Positions 42,016 to 50,728 of a DNA stretch of 64,000 bases are shown here, piece after piece. This DNA comes from CAVSRC01 sp963730325. Its GTDB lineage: Bacteria; Pseudomonadota; Alphaproteobacteria; Rhizobiales; Kaistiaceae. Both the position numbers and the translations under genes were made by a program. The DNA lies in the NCBI GenBank assembly GCA_963730325.1, contig CAVSRC010000008.1, forward strand, positions 124,001 through 188,000, given 5' to 3'. The notes under the pieces were generated by a model. It was not told the origin of the DNA. It ran no database searches and saw only the letters and a list, made by a program, of their open reading frames with translations. Every line of letters begins with the position of its first letter. Position 1 is the first letter of the stretch.

Positions 42016-43305
42016 ATGGACTATCAATCGATCTTTGGTGAGGCGATCTCCGCGCTTCACGCCGAGAACCGCTACCGCGTATTCGCCGATCTGGAGCGGA
42101 TCGCCGGCCGTTTCCCTCACGCCATCTGGCGGTCGGAGGCGGGCGCCCGCGAAATCGTCGTGTGGTGCTCCAACGATTATCTCGGCATGGGCCAGAACCA
42201 GGCGGTCGTCGACGCCATGGTCGATGCGGCGCGCACGATGGGCGCCGGCGCCGGCGGCACGCGCAACATCTCCGGTACCAATCATCCGCTGGTCGAGCTC
42301 GAGGCCGAACTCGCCGACCTGCACGGCAAGGAGGCCGGGCTGGTCTTCACCTCCGGCTTCATCTCCAACGAGGCGGCGATCTCGACCATCGCCAGGCTGC
42401 TGCCCGGCTGCGTCATCTTTTCGGACGAACTGAACCACGCCTCGATGATCGAGGGCATAAGGCGGTCCGGGGCGCAGAAGCTGATCTTCCGCCACAACGA
42501 CCTCGACCATCTGGAAAGCCTGTTGAAGGATGCGGCCGCCGACCGGCCCAAGCTGATCGTCTTCGAGTCGGTCTATTCGATGGACGGCGACATCGCGCCG
42601 ATCGGCCGCATAGCCGATCTCGCCGAGAAATACGGCGCCATGACCTATCTCGACGAGGTCCACGCGGTCGGCATGTATGGCCCGCGCGGCGGCGGCATCG
42701 CCGAGCGCGACGGCGTCATGGACCGTATCGACGTGATCGAAGGGACGCTGGCCAAGGCCTTCGGCGCGCTCGGCGGCTACGTCACCGCCAGCCGGGCGGT
42801 GATCGATGCGGTGCGCTCCTACGCGCCGGGCTTCATCTTCACCACCGCCCTGCCCCCGGCGATCGCCACCGCGGCGCTGACCTCGATCCGCCATCTCAAG
42901 GCGTCTTCGGCCGAGCGCGAGGCGCAACAGCGCAACGCGGCGATGACCAAGACCAAGCTGCTGGCGGCCGGTCTGCCGGTGATGCCCAGTGAAACGCACA
43001 TCGTGCCGGTGATGGTGGGCGATGCCGAGCGTTGCAAGCAGGCGAGCGACCTGCTGCTCCACGAGCACGGCATCTACATCCAGCCGATCAACTATCCGAC
43101 CGTGCCGCGCGGCCAGGAGCGGCTGCGCATCACGCCGACGCCGCTGCACGACGAACACCTGATCAATGCGCTGGCGGTTGCCCTGGTGAGTGTGTGGACC
43201 AAGCTCGGCCTGCCGCGTTACGACGGTCAGGACGGGCAAACGCAGGCACGGCCGACGGTTACCGGCAATGCCCGCTTTGGCGTGTTCCCGCCGGCCGGCG
43301 GCTGA
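42016..43305 (+). CDS. hemA: 5-Aminolevulinate synthase
   Basis: 429 residues, PLP enzyme condensing glycine and succinyl-CoA, the first haem/tetrapyrrole step in alphaproteobacteria. N-terminal VVWCSNDYLGMG, GAGAGGTRNISGTNHPLVELE, YSMDGDIAPI, LDEVHAVGMYGPRGGGIAE, and the PLP lysine Lys247 in GTLAKAFGALGGY. The C-terminal IYIQPINYPTVPRGQERLRITPTP is diagnostic for ALAS. The longer open frame upstream is not homologous; the ATG before DYQSIF is the conserved start. Stand-alone, 232 bases after ugpC; nothing recognisable lies in that gap. Confidence 0.96.
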   Translation: MDYQSIFGEAISALHAENRYRVFADLERIAGRFPHAIWRSEAGAREIVVWCSNDYLGMGQNQAVVDAMVDAARTMGAGAGGTRNISGTNHPLVELEAELADLHGKEAGLVFTSGFISNEAAISTIARLLPGCVIFSDELNHASMIEGIRRSGAQKLIFRHNDLDHLESLLKDAAADRPKLIVFESVYSMDGDIAPIGRIADLAEKYGAMTYLDEVHAVGMYGPRGGGIAERDGVMDRIDVIEGTLAKAFGALGGYVTASRAVIDAVRSYAPGFIFTTALPPAIATAALTSIRHLKASSAEREAQQRNAAMTKTKLLAAGLPVMPSETHIVPVMVGDAERCKQASDLLLHEHGIYIQPINYPTVPRGQERLRITPTPLHDEHLINALAVALVSVWTKLGLPRYDGQDGQTQARPTVTGNARFGVFPPAGG

Positions 43306-43373
43306 CGCCCGGCTCTATTCGCCTTCTCCGAACGGCCTGCCGGCGCCGCGCCTGACGCCGCCCGCAACGCGCC

Positions 43374-44546
43374 TCATTGGCGCGTGATCCACGTTGCCAG
43401 CCGCTCGGTCGCCTGGCGCAGCTGACCGGCGTCGCGGGCAAAGCAGAGGCGCAGATAGCCGGCGCCGGCATCGCCGAAACTGGCGCCGGGGGCGACGCCG
43501 ACATTGGCCTCGTCCACCAGCCGCAAAGCCAGGCGGCGCGTATCGCTTTCGCCCTCGACCGCGAAGAACAGGTAGAACGCGCCGGCCGGCTCGGCCAGAC
43601 GCACGCGGCCGGTCGCCGCCAGCCCGCCGCAGACGATGTCGCGGCCGGCATGAGCCCGCTCGACCTGGAAACGCAGGAAGTCGTCGCCCTCGTCGAGCGC
43701 CACGCAGGCGGCGCGCTGCATGAAGGTGGCGACGCCCGAGGTCGAATACTGGATGAGGTTCTCGATCGCCTGGCCAAGCGCAGGCGGCGCCGACAGCCAG
43801 CCGATGCGCCAGCCGGTCATCGCCCAGTTCTTGGAGAAGGTGTTGACGTAGAGGATGCGTTCGTCCGGCTCGGCGATGTCATAGAAGGAGGGCGCGCGGA
43901 CGCCGGCATAGAAGAAGCGGTGATAGACCTCGTCGGCGACGATCCACAGGCCGCGCTCGCGGGCAAAGGCGAGGATGGCGCGGAGATCGTCGAGCGAGGC
44001 CGTCCAGCCGGTCGGGTTGGTCGGCGAGTTGAGGAAGATCGCGGTGGTGCGCGGCGTCGCGCTGGCGAACAGCCGGTCGAGGTCGAGCGTCCAGCCGGCA
44101 TTGCCGAGCGTCATCGGCACGGGGACCGGCGTGGCACCGGAAATGACGATGGCGGCGGGAATATTGGGCCAGGCCGGCTCCGTCAGGAGAACCTCGTCGC
44201 CGGTGCCCGACACCATGCGGCTGGCGATCTGGATAGCCTGCATGCCGCCGCCGGTGACGAAGAAGCGTTCGGCCGCAAATGGCTTGCCGTAGGTGCGTTG
44301 GTGATAGCGGGCGAGCGCCGCGCGCAGCTCCGGGATGCCGCGCTGATGGGTGTAGAAGGTCTCCCCGGCGGCCAGCGACCTTACCGCCGCATCGGAGATG
44401 AAGCCGGGTGTCGGCAGGTCGCCTTCGCCGACATAGAGCGGGATCAGCCCGTCGCGGCCGCGGCCGTGGTTGAACACTTCGACAATACCGCTTTCCGGCG
44501 CATCGCGGGCCTCGCGGCGCAGAGCGGCAACAAGATGGTCTGACAC
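43374..44546 (-). CDS. Class I/II PLP aminotransferase
   Basis: 390 residues, fold type I. Motifs: LYVGEGDLPTPGFI, YTHQRGIPELRAALARYH, TGGGMQAIQIA, NSPTNPTGW, VADEVYHRFFY, and the Schiff-base Lys in NTFSKNWAMTGWRIGW. It resembles aspartate-type aminotransferases but the substrate is not evident. I chose the GTG of the segment SDHLVAALRREA; no ATG lies at a better place. Convergent with hemA, gap 68 bases. Confidence 0.87.
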   Translation of the reverse strand: MSDHLVAALRREARDAPESGIVEVFNHGRGRDGLIPLYVGEGDLPTPGFISDAAVRSLAAGETFYTHQRGIPELRAALARYHQRTYGKPFAAERFFVTGGGMQAIQIASRMVSGTGDEVLLTEPAWPNIPAAIVISGATPVPVPMTLGNAGWTLDLDRLFASATPRTTAIFLNSPTNPTGWTASLDDLRAILAFARERGLWIVADEVYHRFFYAGVRAPSFYDIAEPDERILYVNTFSKNWAMTGWRIGWLSAPPALGQAIENLIQYSTSGVATFMQRAACVALDEGDDFLRFQVERAHAGRDIVCGGLAATGRVRLAEPAGAFYLFFAVEGESDTRRLALRLVDEANVGVAPGASFGDAGAGYLRLCFARDAGQLRQATERLATWITRQ

Positions 44547-44655
44547 GGGTGGATGGTCTTTCGGAACGAGTATAGCCCGCCCGGCGCGACCGCCGGGCAG
44601 GCCGTTTGATCCCATGTCAGGCGGCAATCGGCAAGCCTGACGGGCCGCGACCGAA

Positions 44656-45063
44656 TTACTTCCTGGCGAGCAGGTCGCGGATCTCGGTCAAGAGCGCCAC
44701 GTCGGCCGGCGGCGCGGCCGGCGGCTTTGCCTCTTCCTTGCGCTTCAGCTGGTTCATCGCCTTGATCACCAGGAACAGCACCCAGGCGACGATCAGGAAG
44801 TTGATCAAGAGCGTGATGAAATTGCCGTAGGCGATGGTGGCGCCGGCCTCGCGCGCCGCATCGAGAGTGGCCGCCGGCGCGCCGCTCAACTGCCAGTACA
44901 ATTGCGAGAAATCGAAGCCCCCGGTGATCAGCCCGATGATCGGCATCAGGAGATCGTCAACGACCGATTTCACCAGGCCGCCGAAGGCAGCGCCGATGAT
45001 CACGCCGATGGCGAGATCGACCATGTTGCCCTTTATGGCAAATTCACGGAATTCCTTGAGCAT
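44656..45063 (-). CDS. mscL: Large-conductance mechanosensitive channel
   Basis: 135 residues, two membrane helices. The N-terminal MLKEFREFAIKGNMVDLAIG and GAAFGGLVKSVVDDLLMPIIG are the conserved gate helix; the second helix is NFLIVAWVLFLVIKAMN, and the end is the cytoplasmic helix with LLTEIRDLLARK. It opens on membrane tension to release osmolytes. Good ribosome site (GGAGACGGGG) before the ATG. Confidence 0.95.
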   Translation of the reverse strand: MLKEFREFAIKGNMVDLAIGVIIGAAFGGLVKSVVDDLLMPIIGLITGGFDFSQLYWQLSGAPAATLDAAREAGATIAYGNFITLLINFLIVAWVLFLVIKAMNQLKRKEEAKPPAAPPADVALLTEIRDLLARK

Positions 45064-45265
45064 CCCCGTCTCCTCTGTCTCGAGAGACTCACCTCGCAAA
45101 AATAGCGAGGCCAAGGATAGCCCAAGACCGATCGGCCGGCATAGCGGCGGCGCCCCGGCTGGGCGGGGTCATAAGGCGAGCGTTTTGCCGCTGTTTCGCG
45201 CCGAGGCCGGTGTAGATTCGGCCGAGTGGCCCCGATTCGCCGGCGGCCCATCCACGAGGGAGCCC

Positions 45266-45520
45266 GTGACCGACAGCCGTGAGACGCCGCGCTGGGAGGC
45301 GAGCTGGGCCTTGACGGTCGGCGTCATTGCCGCTGCCACCCTGATCGTGCTGGCGCCGGTCATGCTTGCTTCGATGACCGATCAGTCGACCATGCTCGGT
45401 CTGCCGACGAGCTACTTCCTCGCCGGCGTCGTCGTGCCGCCGCTGATCGCGGTGACGATCTTCTGGTTCGCCGGGAACCAGGACCGGATCGACCGCCGCT
45501 TCGACGGACCGGAAAGCTAG
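45266..45520 (+). CDS. Small subunit of a sodium:solute symporter (DUF4212-like)
   Basis: 84 residues, GTG start, two membrane helices (about 17-37 and 47-70) separated by a short loop, ending QDRIDRRFDGPES. This agrees with the DUF4212/TIGR03647-type small subunit that precedes the large symporter subunit of the VC_2705 group. It lies 12 bases upstream of that large subunit here. Confidence 0.8.
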   Translation: MTDSRETPRWEASWALTVGVIAAATLIVLAPVMLASMTDQSTMLGLPTSYFLAGVVVPPLIAVTIFWFAGNQDRIDRRFDGPES

Positions 45521-45532
45521 ACGGCGCCGACG

Positions 45533-47350
45533 ATGGCCGGGCGGAAATCGATCGCCACCTTCCGCAGCCTGGCGGGCCTGTTCACGCTTGCCTTCGCCGG
45601 CGCGCTCGTGGTGCTCGCCCTGCTCGGCAATTACGGCCTGCCGGATACCGTGCTCGGCACGACGCTCGGCGTCGGCGTCGTGGTCGCCTTCGTCGTTGCC
45701 GGGATCAGCGAACGCACCATGCAGCCGGCCGAGTTCCATACCGCCGGCGGCGGCCTGTCGGCCACGGTCAACGGCATTGCCACGGCCGCCGCCTTTCTTT
45801 CGGCGGGCGCGGTTCTGGGCCTCGCCGCCGCGGTCTTCTCCGACTACCGCGCCGGCATCGCGATCACGCTCGGCTGGTCGCTCGGCTTCCTGCTGCTTGC
45901 CGTCCTCATCGCGCCCTATCTGCGCCGGTCCGGCGCCTTCGGCGCCGCCGATTTTCTCGCCTTCCGCTTCGCCAATCGCGGCGTGCGCTTCATCGCCGCC
46001 ATCATCGTCGTGCTGGCCCTCATTCCGGCACTGGCCGCGGCGGTGGCGACCGCAACGCTGGTCGCCACCCGGCTGTTTGCGCTGTCGCCGCAGGCGGCCA
46101 CCGTGCTCGTCGTGCTGCTGATCCTTTCCGGCACGCTGCTCGGCGGCATGCGCTCGGCGACGCTGGCCGGGCTTGCCCAATACATCGTGCTGGCGATCGC
46201 CTTCGTGGTGCCGGTGGCGATCGTCTCGACCATCGCCTATTCGCTCCCCGTTCCGCAGCTCGCAGCCGGTCTTGCCTTTCACGATGCCGCGGCGCTCGCC
46301 TCTTCCGGCGCTCTCGCGGCGCCGCTGGCGAGCCGCTTCCTGCCGCTGGTGCCGGAAGGCAATTTCCAGCTCATCGCGGTCACCGTGGCGCTGGCCACCG
46401 GCGTCGCCGCGCTGCCGCACCTTCTGATGCGCTGTGCCACCGTGGACAGCGCCCCGGCGACCCGCCGCTCGATGGGCTGGGCGCTGATCTTCGTTCTGCT
46501 CGTCGTGCTGACCGTGCCGGCCTATGCCACCTTCGCCAGGCTGGGGCTGCTCAATGACGTGGTCGGCGCGGCCATCGTCGATCTGCCCGACTGGCTGTTT
46601 GCACTCGGCCAGCGCGGCCTGGTGACGCTGTGCGGCGCCGACGCCACATCGGCTGCAGCGGCGATGCAGGCCTGCGCTGCGCTGCATGGCACCGCCGGCA
46701 CCGTGGCAGCGCCCGATCTGGCGGTCAGCGGCGACATCGTCGTACTGGCATGGGGCGATATCGTCGACCTGCCCTATGTGGTGACGGCGCTGATTTCGGT
46801 CGGCGCGCTGGCGGCGGCGCTGGCCGCCGCCAATGCCATCGCGCTGGCCATCGCCGAGGCGCTCGGCCACGATCTCTACGCCGAGATCATCGCTCCGAAG
46901 GCGTCGGCCGGCCGTCGCCTGATCGTCACGCGGCTGCTGCTGGCGGCAACGGTGGTCACCGCGGCCTGGCTCGGCGCGCGCCACGGCGACGATATCTTCC
47001 CGCTGGCGGCGGCGACGCTGTCGCTGTCGGCCGGCGGTCTCTTCCCGGCGCTGTTCCTGGCCGTGTGGTGGCGCCGCGCCAACGGGCCGGGGGCGATCGC
47101 CGGCATGATCGCCGGCTTCGCCGTCACCGCGGCGATCATCGTCGGGGCGCGCTATCCGGGGCTGCTGCCGGCCGACGCGCAAGGCAGCGGCCTGTCGCCG
47201 CTGTCGGCCGCGATCGTCGGCCTGCCGGTCGGCTTCGTGGTGGCGATCGCCGTCAGCCTCGCCACGCGCGGTCCGTCGCCGACGCAGGAGGCGGTCGTCG
47301 ATTCCATGCGCCGGCCGAGCACCATGCTTGTCGCAGCCGACGTTTCCTAG
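45533..47350 (+). CDS. Sodium:solute symporter large subunit (VC_2705/ActP-like)
   Basis: 605 residues with about 13-14 hydrophobic helices, SSS family. Early motifs ERTMQPAEFHTAGGGLSATVNGIATAAAFLSAG, then AAALAAANAIALAIAEALGHDLYAEII and LFPALFLAVWWRRANGPGAIAGM match the large subunit of two-component sodium:solute symporters. Acetate/propionate-type carboxylates are plausible substrates, but not proven. A hydrophilic loop of about 90 residues near 340-425 is longer than in ActP. Confidence 0.88.
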   Translation: MAGRKSIATFRSLAGLFTLAFAGALVVLALLGNYGLPDTVLGTTLGVGVVVAFVVAGISERTMQPAEFHTAGGGLSATVNGIATAAAFLSAGAVLGLAAAVFSDYRAGIAITLGWSLGFLLLAVLIAPYLRRSGAFGAADFLAFRFANRGVRFIAAIIVVLALIPALAAAVATATLVATRLFALSPQAATVLVVLLILSGTLLGGMRSATLAGLAQYIVLAIAFVVPVAIVSTIAYSLPVPQLAAGLAFHDAAALASSGALAAPLASRFLPLVPEGNFQLIAVTVALATGVAALPHLLMRCATVDSAPATRRSMGWALIFVLLVVLTVPAYATFARLGLLNDVVGAAIVDLPDWLFALGQRGLVTLCGADATSAAAAMQACAALHGTAGTVAAPDLAVSGDIVVLAWGDIVDLPYVVTALISVGALAAALAAANAIALAIAEALGHDLYAEIIAPKASAGRRLIVTRLLLAATVVTAAWLGARHGDDIFPLAAATLSLSAGGLFPALFLAVWWRRANGPGAIAGMIAGFAVTAAIIVGARYPGLLPADAQGSGLSPLSAAIVGLPVGFVVAIAVSLATRGPSPTQEAVVDSMRRPSTMLVAADVS

Positions 47351-47420
47351 AGCCACTGGCGGCCGCCCGCCCCGGCTGGCAAGGTGGTCCCCCCGCCCCC
47401 ATGAACCTCATCTCCGGAAA

Positions 47421-48377
47421 ATGGCTGAAAACCGTCGTCCCCTCTTCCCGTCGATTGCCCCCTACGCCACCCACCGCCTGAAGGTCTCGGCGCTGCACGA
47501 GATCTATGTCGCCGAATACGGCAACCCCGACGGCAAGCCGGTCGTGGTTCTCCACGGCGGACCCGGCGCCGGCATCAGCCCGTCGATGTCGCGCTATCAC
47601 GATCCGGGCGCCTACCGCATGATCCTGTTCGACCAGCGCGGCTGCGGACGATCGACGCCCTATGCCGAGCTGGAAGAGAACACGACCTGGCATCTGGTCG
47701 CCGACATCGAGACCATCCGGCAGCATCTCGGCATCGAGCGCTGGCAGGTGTTCGGCGGCTCATGGGGGTCGACGCTGGCGCTCGCCTATGCCGAGACCCA
47801 CCCCGAACGGGTGAGCGAGCTGATCGTGCGCGGCATCTTCACGCTGCGCTGGCGCGAGATCCAGTGGTTCTATCAGGAAGGCGCGTCATACCTGCTGCCG
47901 GAGGCCTTTGCGGACTACGTCCAGCCCATTCCCGAGGCCGAGCGCGGCGACATGGTCGCCGCCTATTACAAGCGCCTGACCGGCACCGACAAGGATATCC
48001 AGCTCGCCGCGGCGCGGGCGTGGGCGATGTGGGAGGGCGCGTCGCTTTCGCTGCTGCCCGATCCGGCGCGCGTCGCCGCTTTCGGGCAACCGCACTATGC
48101 CTTGGCCTTCGCCCGCATCGAATGCCACTACTTCCAGAATCGCGGCTTCATGGAGCGCGACGACCAGCTCCTCGCCGACGCCGGCCGGCTCAAGGACATC
48201 GACGGCGTCATCGTGCATGGCCGCTACGATCTGTGCACGCCGGTCGAAACGGCGTGGCTGCTGCACAAGGCCTGGCCGCGGGCGGCTTATCGCGTGGTCG
48301 ACGACAGCGGCCATGCGATGACCGAGCCGGGCATCGTCCACGAGCTGGTCAGCGCGACCGAAGACTTCAAGTTATGA
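47421..48377 (+). CDS. pip: Proline iminopeptidase
   Basis: 318 residues, alpha/beta hydrolase of peptidase family S33, removing N-terminal proline from peptides. HGGPGAG oxyanion motif, FDQRGCGRSTPYAELEENTTWHLVADIE, nucleophile elbow GGSWGS, VHGRYDLCTPVETAWLL with the catalytic Asp, and SGHAM with the His. I chose the ATG of AENRRPLFPS. Its end overlaps the convergent glycosyltransferase gene by 6 bases. Confidence 0.93.
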   Translation: MAENRRPLFPSIAPYATHRLKVSALHEIYVAEYGNPDGKPVVVLHGGPGAGISPSMSRYHDPGAYRMILFDQRGCGRSTPYAELEENTTWHLVADIETIRQHLGIERWQVFGGSWGSTLALAYAETHPERVSELIVRGIFTLRWREIQWFYQEGASYLLPEAFADYVQPIPEAERGDMVAAYYKRLTGTDKDIQLAAARAWAMWEGASLSLLPDPARVAAFGQPHYALAFARIECHYFQNRGFMERDDQLLADAGRLKDIDGVIVHGRYDLCTPVETAWLLHKAWPRAAYRVVDDSGHAMTEPGIVHELVSATEDFKL

Positions 48378-49625
48378 GCCGGGGCGCCAGCGCTCCGGCA
48401 GGCGTCCCTCGCCCGGCTCCTTCAGCGGGAACGGCCAGACGATATTGGGACGCTGCGCGCGGAGTGCCGCCCGCTTTGCCGCCTCGCCAATGACCGCGTC
48501 ATAGGCGGCCAGCGCCCGCCCGGTGACGGCATCGAGCGAAAAGGCCCGCGCCGCCTCTCTGGCGACGGCGCCCAACGACCGCGCCGCGCCGTTGCCCTGG
48601 CGGATCACCCAGTCGAGCGCCGCATGGAAGGCCGCTTCGTCGGCCCGGCGCAGCAGACGCCCGTTGACGCCGTCCTGCACGATCTCGCGGGCACCGGGGG
48701 CATCGATCGCAACCACGGCGACGCCGGCCGCCATCGCTTCCGCCAGAACCAGCCCCTGCGTCTCGGTGAGCGAGGCGAAGGCGAAGGCGTTCATGGCGTG
48801 ATAGGCGTCGATCAGCGCCGGCGGGCTGAGCGCACCGGTGAAGACGACGCGATCACCGAGACCGGCCGCGACGAAGATTTCGGTCACAGGCCCGCGCGAC
48901 GGGCCGTCGCCGACGATGAGGGCATGGGCCTCAGGCGTTGCGGCGAGGAAGCGGGCGAGCGCGCGGGCGAGGAATTCGAGGTTCTTCTCTTCGGCCAGCC
49001 GGCCGACAGTGCCGACGACCACCGCGTCGGCGGGGATGCCGTGACGGGCACGGAAGCCCGCGCCGTCGCCGCTGGCAAAGACGGAAAGCGGCACGCCGGT
49101 CGGCACCTCATGGATCGGCACCGTCACGCCGCGCGCGCGCAGCAGGTCGAGGATGCTGCGCGAGGGCACGAACACCGCGTCGCTGGCATTGGCGTAGCGG
49201 GTGCCGCGGTTGAGCGCGATCTTCTTCACCAGGCTGGAAGCGCCGGGCACGTAGTGGGTGTAGTGCTCGTAGAGGGTGTGATGAGTGAAGACCAGCGGCA
49301 CATGGCGCGTGCGCGCCAAACGGGCGGCTGCGGTGCCGAGCAGGAAGGGTCCGTGCGAGTGGACGATGTCGGGGCCGAAGGATTCGACCGCCTTGGCGAG
49401 GTAGAGCGGCGGGGCGATGGCGACGGAATATTCGCTGCCGGCGAAATTGCGCAGGGCACCGACGCGAACCACGTCGACCTCGTCTTCCGGCGCGCCGTCG
49501 AACTCCGGCGCGACCACCAGCACGCGGTGGCCGCGCTCGCGATAGGCCTCGGTAAACATGGTCACCGAACGCGCCACGCCGGAGACGTTGGGCGCGAAGG
49601 TGTTGGTGACCATCAGGATGTTCAT
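48372..49625 (-). CDS. Glycosyltransferase family 4
   Basis: 417 residues, GT-B fold. The N-terminal MNILMVTNTFAPNVSGVARSV and HSHGPFLLGTAAARLA are the acceptor domain; VGTVGRLAEEKNLEFLARAL, LIVGDGPSRG and the SLTETQGLVLAEAMAAGVAVVAIDAPGAREIV segment with the EX7E-type motif are the donor domain. Its relatives include mannosyl- and glucosyl-transferases acting on lipids such as diacylglycerol. Strong ribosome site GGAGGGAGG before the ATG. Acceptor and sugar unknown. Confidence 0.9.
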   Translation of the reverse strand: MNILMVTNTFAPNVSGVARSVTMFTEAYRERGHRVLVVAPEFDGAPEDEVDVVRVGALRNFAGSEYSVAIAPPLYLAKAVESFGPDIVHSHGPFLLGTAAARLARTRHVPLVFTHHTLYEHYTHYVPGASSLVKKIALNRGTRYANASDAVFVPSRSILDLLRARGVTVPIHEVPTGVPLSVFASGDGAGFRARHGIPADAVVVGTVGRLAEEKNLEFLARALARFLAATPEAHALIVGDGPSRGPVTEIFVAAGLGDRVVFTGALSPPALIDAYHAMNAFAFASLTETQGLVLAEAMAAGVAVVAIDAPGAREIVQDGVNGRLLRRADEAAFHAALDWVIRQGNGAARSLGAVAREAARAFSLDAVTGRALAAYDAVIGEAAKRAALRAQRPNIVWPFPLKEPGEGRLPERWRPGS

Positions 49626-49781
49626 CCTCCCTCCGATCATCCGGCGCCGCCATGACGGCCCGCCGCGGCGCCCAATTCCTCCCGTCAATATTGGCGACCG
49701 GTCGGCGGATTATAACCGCGGCAGTGTGGTTTTTCTGCTGCCGCAGGCCATTTTCCGGTGAAATGTCCGGGCGGGCGGCGA

Positions 49782-50228
49782 TCAGGTCGCGTCGGCGCGG
49801 CCGTGCTTCAGGGTGCGGATCATCTCGAGAAGCCGATAGACGGCTGTCCGGGCAAATCCGGTCGCCTTGCCTGCGGCGCGGTCGTCGGCCACGGCATCCG
49901 GCACGGGCGTGGCCGCCTTGTCAGCCAGCGCGTCGACACGCCGGGACAGGCGGTCGAGGTCCGCGGAGACATGATCGACCCTGGTTGAGAGCGCGGTGAG
50001 CCGGTCGGCGAGGGCCGAATCCATGATCGGCTCGCAACGCCACACGCCGCTCTCCTGGCGACAATGGGAGACGGCGCCGGTTCTGGTGTCGAGGCGAACG
50101 AAACTGCTGTCGGCACTGGAGGAAAGCTGATAGCGCCCGGCCGGCGGCGCGCCATCCTGGGCGGCGGCGGGGACCGCCAGGGCCGCCGAGGCCAGGATGA
50201 AAGCAATGAGGGAGCCGACTCGCAACAC
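49782..50228 (-). CDS. Secreted protein of unknown function with coiled-coil region
   Basis: 148 residues with an N-terminal signal (hydrophobic 7-19, cleavage near AAAQD). The mature part has RYQLSSSADSSFVRLDTRTGAVSHCRQESGVWRCEP, a beta-rich segment with two cysteines, then heptad-like LADRLTALSTRVDHVSADLDRLSRRVDALAD, likely a coiled coil. I do not recognise a function. Start is GTG, or TTG one codon later, after GGGAGG. Similar short envelope proteins occur in rhizobia, as I recall. Confidence 0.7.
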   Translation of the reverse strand: MLRVGSLIAFILASAALAVPAAAQDGAPPAGRYQLSSSADSSFVRLDTRTGAVSHCRQESGVWRCEPIMDSALADRLTALSTRVDHVSADLDRLSRRVDALADKAATPVPDAVADDRAAGKATGFARTAVYRLLEMIRTLKHGRADAT

Positions 50229-50383
50229 AACCTCCCGCGGCCGTCGCCGCTCACTTGGGCAAGCCTAGCACAGACGGCCGGCGTGACGCACCGGCGTCGT
50301 GCCGCCAAAGGCCGATCCTGTTATCAACTGCGCCGTGGCGGTTTCGACTCGAGGCGAAACGCACTACTGTGGCGCCACTGAAG

Positions 50384-50728
50384 ATGACCACCGTCTACAA
50401 GATCTGCCCGGCTGAAATGTGGCGCAAGGCCGAGGCCGAAGGCGTCTTCCGCGGCGCCGGTGTCGACCTCGCCGACGGCTTCATTCATTTCTCCACGGCC
50501 GAAACGGTGAAGGAGACCGCCGCGCGCCACTTTGCCGGCGTCGCCGACCTCGTCCTCGTCGCCTTCGACGACCTCAGCCTGGGGCCCGAGCTGCGCTACG
50601 AGCCCTCGCGCGGCGGGGCGCTGTTCCCCCATCTCTACGGCCGGCTCGATCCCGCCGCGGCGCTCTGGGTCAGACCCCTGGCGCTTGACGAGGACGGACG
50701 GCACACCTTCCCGGACCTCGCGCCATGA
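50384..50728 (+). CDS. DUF952 family protein
   Basis: 114 residues. YKICPAEMWRKAEAEGVFRGAGVDLADGFIHFSTAETV and GALFPHLYGRLDPAAAL are typical of DUF952, which is commonly encoded just before pyrD in alphaproteobacteria, as here with a 4-base ATGA overlap. Function unproven; the fold is thought related to ADP-ribosyltransferase-like or tRNA-processing domains. Confidence 0.88.
   Translation: MTTVYKICPAEMWRKAEAEGVFRGAGVDLADGFIHFSTAETVKETAARHFAGVADLVLVAFDDLSLGPELRYEPSRGGALFPHLYGRLDPAAALWVRPLALDEDGRHTFPDLAP

Noticed and set aside
44579..44598. GCCCGGCG/CGCCGGGC hairpin between the aminotransferase and mscL genes
   Set aside because: 8-bp stem without a T-run on either strand, and it lies upstream of the aminotransferase rather than at a transcript end.
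45089..47356. A 755-codon minus-strand open frame opposite the symporter
   Set aside because: It is extremely rich in Arg, Gly, Asp, Gln and His and has no recognisable domain; the symporter on the plus strand is clear.
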